This document shows, in pieces, positions 60,946-64,000 of a DNA stretch of 64,000 bases. The notes under the pieces were generated by a model. The model ran no database searches and was not told the DNA's origin. It worked only from the letters and a program-made list of their open reading frames with translations. Made by a program: the position numbers and the translations under genes. Numbering within the stretch: the stretch's first letter is position 1; every line of letters begins with the position of its first letter. Source of the stretch: an uncultured Bacteroidia bacterium (GTDB taxonomy: Bacteria > Bacteroidota > Bacteroidia > Bacteroidales > UBA932); NCBI GenBank assembly GCA_902762655.1, contig CACWOZ010000005.1, positions 53,408 to 117,407 on the forward strand, in the 5' to 3' direction.

Positions 60946-61995
60946 CTACTTCGCCGAGAACGCCCAAATTATTGCTTGTTCAAAGGTCTGCCCAGGCTCC
61001 AGCAGGGTAGAAGGATAGTCCGGTTTATTGGGGCTGTCCGGGAAGTGCTGGCACTCGATCGCCACGGCATCGTAGTCGTGATAGACATGCCCGTTCTTGC
61101 CCTCGGGGCAGCCGTTCAGCCAGTTGCCGGTATATACCTGCACGCCAGGCTGGGTGGTATAAACCTTTACCACGCGGCCGCTCTGCGGCGAGCAGAGTTC
61201 CGCAGCTTCCGCCAGCTGGCCCTCTATCCTGCCGTCAATCACCCAGCAGGCGTCGAATCCCTTGCCGTAGTTGATGGCGGGGAAGTCTGCCCGCAGGTCG
61301 CGCCCGATTTCCTTCTCTGTAACGAAATCCATGGGCGTACCGGCCACGGGCTGCGATTCCCCTAAGGGGATAAGTGTTTCATCTGTAGGGAGATACTCGG
61401 ATGCATTCAGCTTGAGAAGGTGTTTCTCGATGCTGCCGGCACCCTCTCCGTCCAGATTGAAATATACGTGGTTCGTGAGGTTCACCACCGTGGCTGCGTC
61501 GGTTACGGCCGCGAATGTGAGTTCAAGTTCATTGTTTTCCGTCCAGACATAGCGCGCGGTCACCTTCAAGTTGCCGGGATAGCCCATTTCCCCGTCGGGA
61601 GAAAAGTACATGAATTCAACAGCGTCGCCGTCTATGCGACTGTCCCAGACTTGATTCTGGAAACCTTCGGGACCTCCATGCAGATGGTTAGGCCCATTGT
61701 TGATGGGAAGGTCATACACCTTGCCGTCAATTTCCAGATGACCCTTTGCGATGCGGTTGGCATAGCGCCCGGGCACTTTCCCCGAGCAGGGGCCGTCGGC
61801 AAAGTAACTCTCCGGCACAGGATAACCGATCACCACGTCACCGAGTTTTCCGTCGCGGTCCGGCACGTGGATCTCCACGATTGCCGCACCCACGCTGCCC
61901 AGCACCACATAGGCGCCGGATGTGTTTTCCATTTTATATTTATAGATTTCCTTGCCATGGGCCTTGCCCCAGAGTTCTTTGCTGATCTTTGCCAT
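60946..61995 (-). CDS. galM: Aldose 1-epimerase (galactose mutarotase)
   Basis: A 349-residue cytoplasmic enzyme that interconverts alpha and beta anomers of aldoses. ATG 61995 is chosen over an in-frame TTG at 62004. Family motifs are [37 protein letters not shown] with catalytic His, [12 protein letters not shown] with the second His, and [12 protein letters not shown]. The catalytic Glu is in [10 protein letters not shown]. There is no signal peptide. It is divergent from folA, and the two have facing -7 boxes 23 bp apart. Confidence 0.96.
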   Translation of the reverse strand: MAKISKELWGKAHGKEIYKYKMENTSGAYVVLGSVGAAIVEIHVPDRDGKLGDVVIGYPVPESYFADGPCSGKVPGRYANRIAKGHLEIDGKVYDLPINNGPNHLHGGPEGFQNQVWDSRIDGDAVEFMYFSPDGEMGYPGNLKVTARYVWTENNELELTFAAVTDAATVVNLTNHVYFNLDGEGAGSIEKHLLKLNASEYLPTDETLIPLGESQPVAGTPMDFVTEKEIGRDLRADFPAINYGKGFDACWVIDGRIEGQLAEAAELCSPQSGRVVKVYTTQPGVQVYTGNWLNGCPEGKNGHVYHDYDAVAIECQHFPDSPNKPDYPSTLLEPGQTFEQAIIWAFSAK

Positions 61996-62020
61996 AGTAC
62001 ACAATGCTTTGTTGTATCCT

Positions 62021-62028
62021 CAAAGATA
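62021..62028 (-). promoter_or_regulatory. -7 box for galM-thyA
   Basis: TATCTTTG on the minus strand, 25 bp before the galM ATG. Confidence 0.6.
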
Positions 62029-62051
62029 ACAATAATCCCGCAAAATATAAT

Positions 62052-62059
62052 TATCTTTG
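62052..62059 (+). promoter_or_regulatory. -7 box for folA operon
   Basis: TATCTTTG, 20 bp before the folA ATG and identical to the divergent galM box. Confidence 0.6.
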
Positions 62060-62079
62060 ACAATCAAAACGCATCGCTT

Positions 62080-62574
62080 ATGCTCAAATGTCTCATCGTC
62101 GCAATAGCCGACAACTACGGAATAGGTGTCAAAGGGGAACTCCCATGGCATATCTCCGAAGACCTTCAGTATTTCAAGGCGGTTACCCGTGGATATCCCG
62201 TCATAATGGGACGCACGACTTATTTCTCCCTGCCTTTCCGCCCGCTGAAAGGCCGCAAGAACATAGTTCTCAATCTCGGGGGAGAACCCATCCCTGAGGC
62301 AACCTGCGTCTACTCTTTCGAGGAGGCCTACAAAGAGGCGGAAGCCACGGGCAAGGACAAGTGCTTCATCATGGGCGGAGCATCGGTCTACAGGGCTGCG
62401 ATGCCGGAAATGGACCGCCTCTACATCACCCATGTACACACGGAAGTAGAGAACGCCGATGCTTTCTTCCCAGTGATAGATCCCGAAATATGGGAGAGGG
62501 TAAGCACCTCTGAAACCCATGTGGATCCCGAAACCGGATATGAATTCGAATTCGTCGTCTATGAGAAGAAATAG
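62080..62574 (+). CDS. folA: Dihydrofolate reductase
   Basis: A 164-residue cytoplasmic enzyme that reduces dihydrofolate with NADPH. ATG 62080 (MLKCLIVAIADNYGIGVKGE) is the correct start; a longer upstream frame is antisense to galM. The signatures LPWHISEDLQYFKAVTRG and VIMGRTTYFSLP are present, with the NADPH-binding FIMGGASVYRAAMP. The length is normal. Its 3' end overlaps the next gene by 14 nt. Confidence 0.97.
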   Translation: MLKCLIVAIADNYGIGVKGELPWHISEDLQYFKAVTRGYPVIMGRTTYFSLPFRPLKGRKNIVLNLGGEPIPEATCVYSFEEAYKEAEATGKDKCFIMGGASVYRAAMPEMDRLYITHVHTEVENADAFFPVIDPEIWERVSTSETHVDPETGYEFEFVVYEKK

Positions 62575-63166
62575 CCTGATGGTTGCAATCGCCCTGCTTT
62601 CGTGCGCATGTTCCACGTCGAAGCATCTGCCGGAGCCTGCCCCGGTGATTAATGAAATCACCATAGTGGCCCCATACAGCAGGGTGGATATCCTTGGCCA
62701 GGACGGGCATTTCCATTATTCCGACAGTCTTTCGGCATTATCCGAACTCCTGATCGGAACCACCCTTGAAAGCGCCGGCTTGCCCTTCACCAAGGTGATA
62801 ACCGTGGTCGGGCGCAGCAACCAGGAGGTGTTGGACGGAGACTATGAGAGCCTGGCCGGGATTAATCCCAAGAAGCTTGAGAGCACGCGTCTGCCCTCCG
62901 CGCTTCATGCATTCCTTTCCACATATTCAAGCAGATATGCGCTTCTGGTTTATTCGGAGGGCTTTGTGTGGGAAGAACTCCCGGTATTCGTGGATGAAGA
63001 ATTGATTCGTTACGAATCAAAGATATATCTGGTTGTTGCAGACACCCGTACAGGCAGGATCGTACATTTCAAGAGGTCCTGCCCGGAGCAGGCAGATCCA
63101 ATCAGTGCCAGGTTCGTCCCGCGGAGGGTGAACTCTTTACTTGAAGGTCTGAATGTCGCAAGGTAG
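62561..63166 (+). CDS. Small lipoprotein of unknown function
   Basis: A 201-residue lipoprotein that starts inside folA (ATG 62561; ATG 62579 is an alternative). The signal MRRNSLMVAIALLSCAC contains the lipid Cys. The mature part shows alternating strands and helices (INEITIVAPYSRVDILGQDG; SSRYALLVYSEGFVWEELPV), reminiscent of small alpha/beta lipoproteins, and I know no family name. It overlaps folA by 14 nt and the transporter gene also by 14 nt, so the three are tightly coupled. Confidence 0.75.
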   Translation: MRRNSLMVAIALLSCACSTSKHLPEPAPVINEITIVAPYSRVDILGQDGHFHYSDSLSALSELLIGTTLESAGLPFTKVITVVGRSNQEVLDGDYESLAGINPKKLESTRLPSALHAFLSTYSSRYALLVYSEGFVWEELPVFVDEELIRYESKIYLVVADTRTGRIVHFKRSCPEQADPISARFVPRRVNSLLEGLNVAR

Positions 63167-63923
63167 AGGTAATTTCAACAGCCGTTTCGCCGCGATAATG
63201 GCTATGGCCGGCTCTGCCGTCGGGCTTGGCAACATCTGGCGTTTCCCATACATGGTGGGAGAACACGGTGGTGCGGCATTCATCATCATCTACATCCTCT
63301 GCTGCCTCCTGGTGAGCCTGCCCATCTTCTTTGCCGAATCCATTATCGGCAAATCCTCCAGGAAAGACACCTTCGGCGCTCTGGAAAGCCTTGCGCCAAA
63401 AGGCCGGAAAGTGGGTTATGTCGCCATCCTCGCCTCCTTCATAATACTGTCCTTCTACAGTGTGGTGGGAGGCTGGAGCTTTGACTACCTACTCCGTTCC
63501 TGTGCCGGAGGTTTCTGTGGCCTTGGGCTCGACGAGGCAAAGGCCGTTTTCGCCACAATGGGAGAATCTACGGTAGAGAGCGTGAGCTGCATGCTTGTTT
63601 TCCTCGGCCTTACGGCGATGATAGTCGGTGCGGGAGTAGACAAGGGTATAGGCCGGTTTTCCAAGATATCCATCCCCGTCCTTTTCCTGATGGTGCTGCT
63701 TATCGCGGTGGTGTCCCTGCGCCTTCCCGGCGCCGATAAGGGCGTGGAATATCTGGTCCGCCCTGACTTCAGCAAAATCGACGGGCCGGCAGTCGCCGCC
63801 GCGCTCGGCCAGTCTTTCTTCAGCCTTTCGCTGGGCGTCGGAACCATACTAACCTACTCCTCCTATATGCAGGAAGATGAGAATATTCTCAGTGCAGGGG
63901 GTGACATGAACCCCGAAAGTTAG
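63153..63923 (+). pseudogene. Sodium:neurotransmitter symporter family gene, broken by an IS
   Basis: The first 249 codons encode a normal SNF/NSS transporter start: AAIMAMAGSAVGLGNIWRFP (sodium-site helix 1), EHGGAAFIIIYILCCLLVSLP, then six more helices up to GTILTYSSYMQEDENILSAG. NSS proteins have 430-500 residues and 11-12 helices. Here the frame leaves the family right after SAGG, where an IS terminus begins, and stops after six IS-encoded codons (DMNPES). Helices 8-12 are missing in this window. The remainder should lie beyond the IS. The family imports amino acids with sodium. Confidence 0.88.
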
Positions 63924-63942
63924 ACAAAAAACTTTCGGGGTT
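63909..63942 (+). terminator. Terminator-like hairpin in the IS terminus
   Basis: AACCCCGAAAGT pairs perfectly with ACTTTCGGGGTT over 12 bp (10-nt loop), followed by TTGTT. It lies before the transposase start and would block read-through from the host transporter operon. Confidence 0.7.
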
Positions 63943-63947
63943 TTGTT

Positions 63948-64000
63948 ATGCGAAAAAAGCACACTTATGAGGACCGCCTTAAGTATATGAGGCTACTTGA
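63948..64000 (+). CDS. IS transposase orfA, 5' end only
   Basis: ATG 63948 gives MRKKHTYEDRLKYMRLL before the window ends. A basic start followed by an YEDRLK-type helix is typical of the helix-turn-helix at the start of IS3-family OrfA proteins. Only 17 codons are visible. Confidence 0.65.
   Translation, partial: MRKKHTYEDRLKYMRLL

Larger units (their letters stand above)
63902..64000 (+). mobile_element. Left end of an IS3-family-like insertion sequence
   Basis: Transporter sequence stops at about 63901, and TGACATGAACCCCGAAAGTT begins a terminus starting with TG, as in IS3/IS150-type elements. A transposase frame starts 46 nt in. The right end and the target-site duplication are outside the window, so family and size cannot be fixed. 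Confidence 0.75.

Overview
The window is chromosomal DNA from a member of the Bacteroidota, most likely a gut Bacteroidales (Alistipes- or Cryptobacteroides-like). The evidence is a fused SecDF, many lipoproteins and TonB-dependent receptors, GH97/GH3/GH28 glycosidases, an S46 dipeptidyl peptidase, and at least 18 matches to the Bacteroidota -7 promoter element TAnnTTTG at sensible places. Most of the window is moderately GC-rich; the first 1.6 kb is clearly AT-rich.

Layout. 1-1.6 kb: an AT-rich lipoprotein gene cut by the window edge. 1.6-12.9 kb: secDF, a PD40 protein, malQ, susB-type GH97, a C69 dipeptidase and a nucleoside-gate membrane protein. 13-20.2 kb: GH3 glycosidase opposite an overlapping gene chain (DUF975, fucose-isomerase-like, GH28, PrsW, glycerophosphodiesterase). 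20.4-25 kb: ogt, a YafQ/RHH toxin-antitoxin pair with an operator palindrome, tRNA-Ser, a second C69 peptidase, a small exported protein and pheS.

25-47.5 kb is the most unusual part. Two paralogous operons lie head to tail. Operon A (25.1-36.7 kb) encodes a TonB receptor, a DUF4876-like lipoprotein, a DUF6850-like outer-membrane barrel, two caspase-fold (gingipain/C25-like) proteases with HEAT-repeat tails, a papain-like protease and a short HmuY-like lipoprotein. Operon B (36.9-47.5 kb) encodes a BACON/FISUMP lipoprotein, then the same receptor-DUF4876-DUF6850 trio, a polyferredoxin-HMA membrane protein and a DPP7-type S46 peptidase. Operon A is bracketed by a 42-bp direct repeat (40/42 identical) of the 3' end of pheS, as expected of an inserted module. 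I infer a secreted-protease plus outer-membrane-import system for haem, metal or peptide capture; the substrate is not shown by the sequence.

47.5-58.7 kb: M48 protease, lipoprotein nitroreductase, tRNA-Gly, rhaT, DUF1508 protein, a lipoprotein, a metallophosphoesterase, a DUF5106-thioredoxin protein and a DUF4249/TonB receptor pair. 58.8-60.1 kb: a RAYT (Y1) transposase flanked by two pairs of 34-nt palindromes with identical spacing. 60.1-64 kb: thyA, galM, folA, a lipoprotein and a sodium:neurotransmitter-symporter-family gene broken by an IS3-like element that runs off the window.

Three genes (susB, the 23.5-kb exported protein and the 51.9-kb phosphoesterase) have exactly 6 nt between the -7 box and ATG, which predicts leaderless mRNAs.
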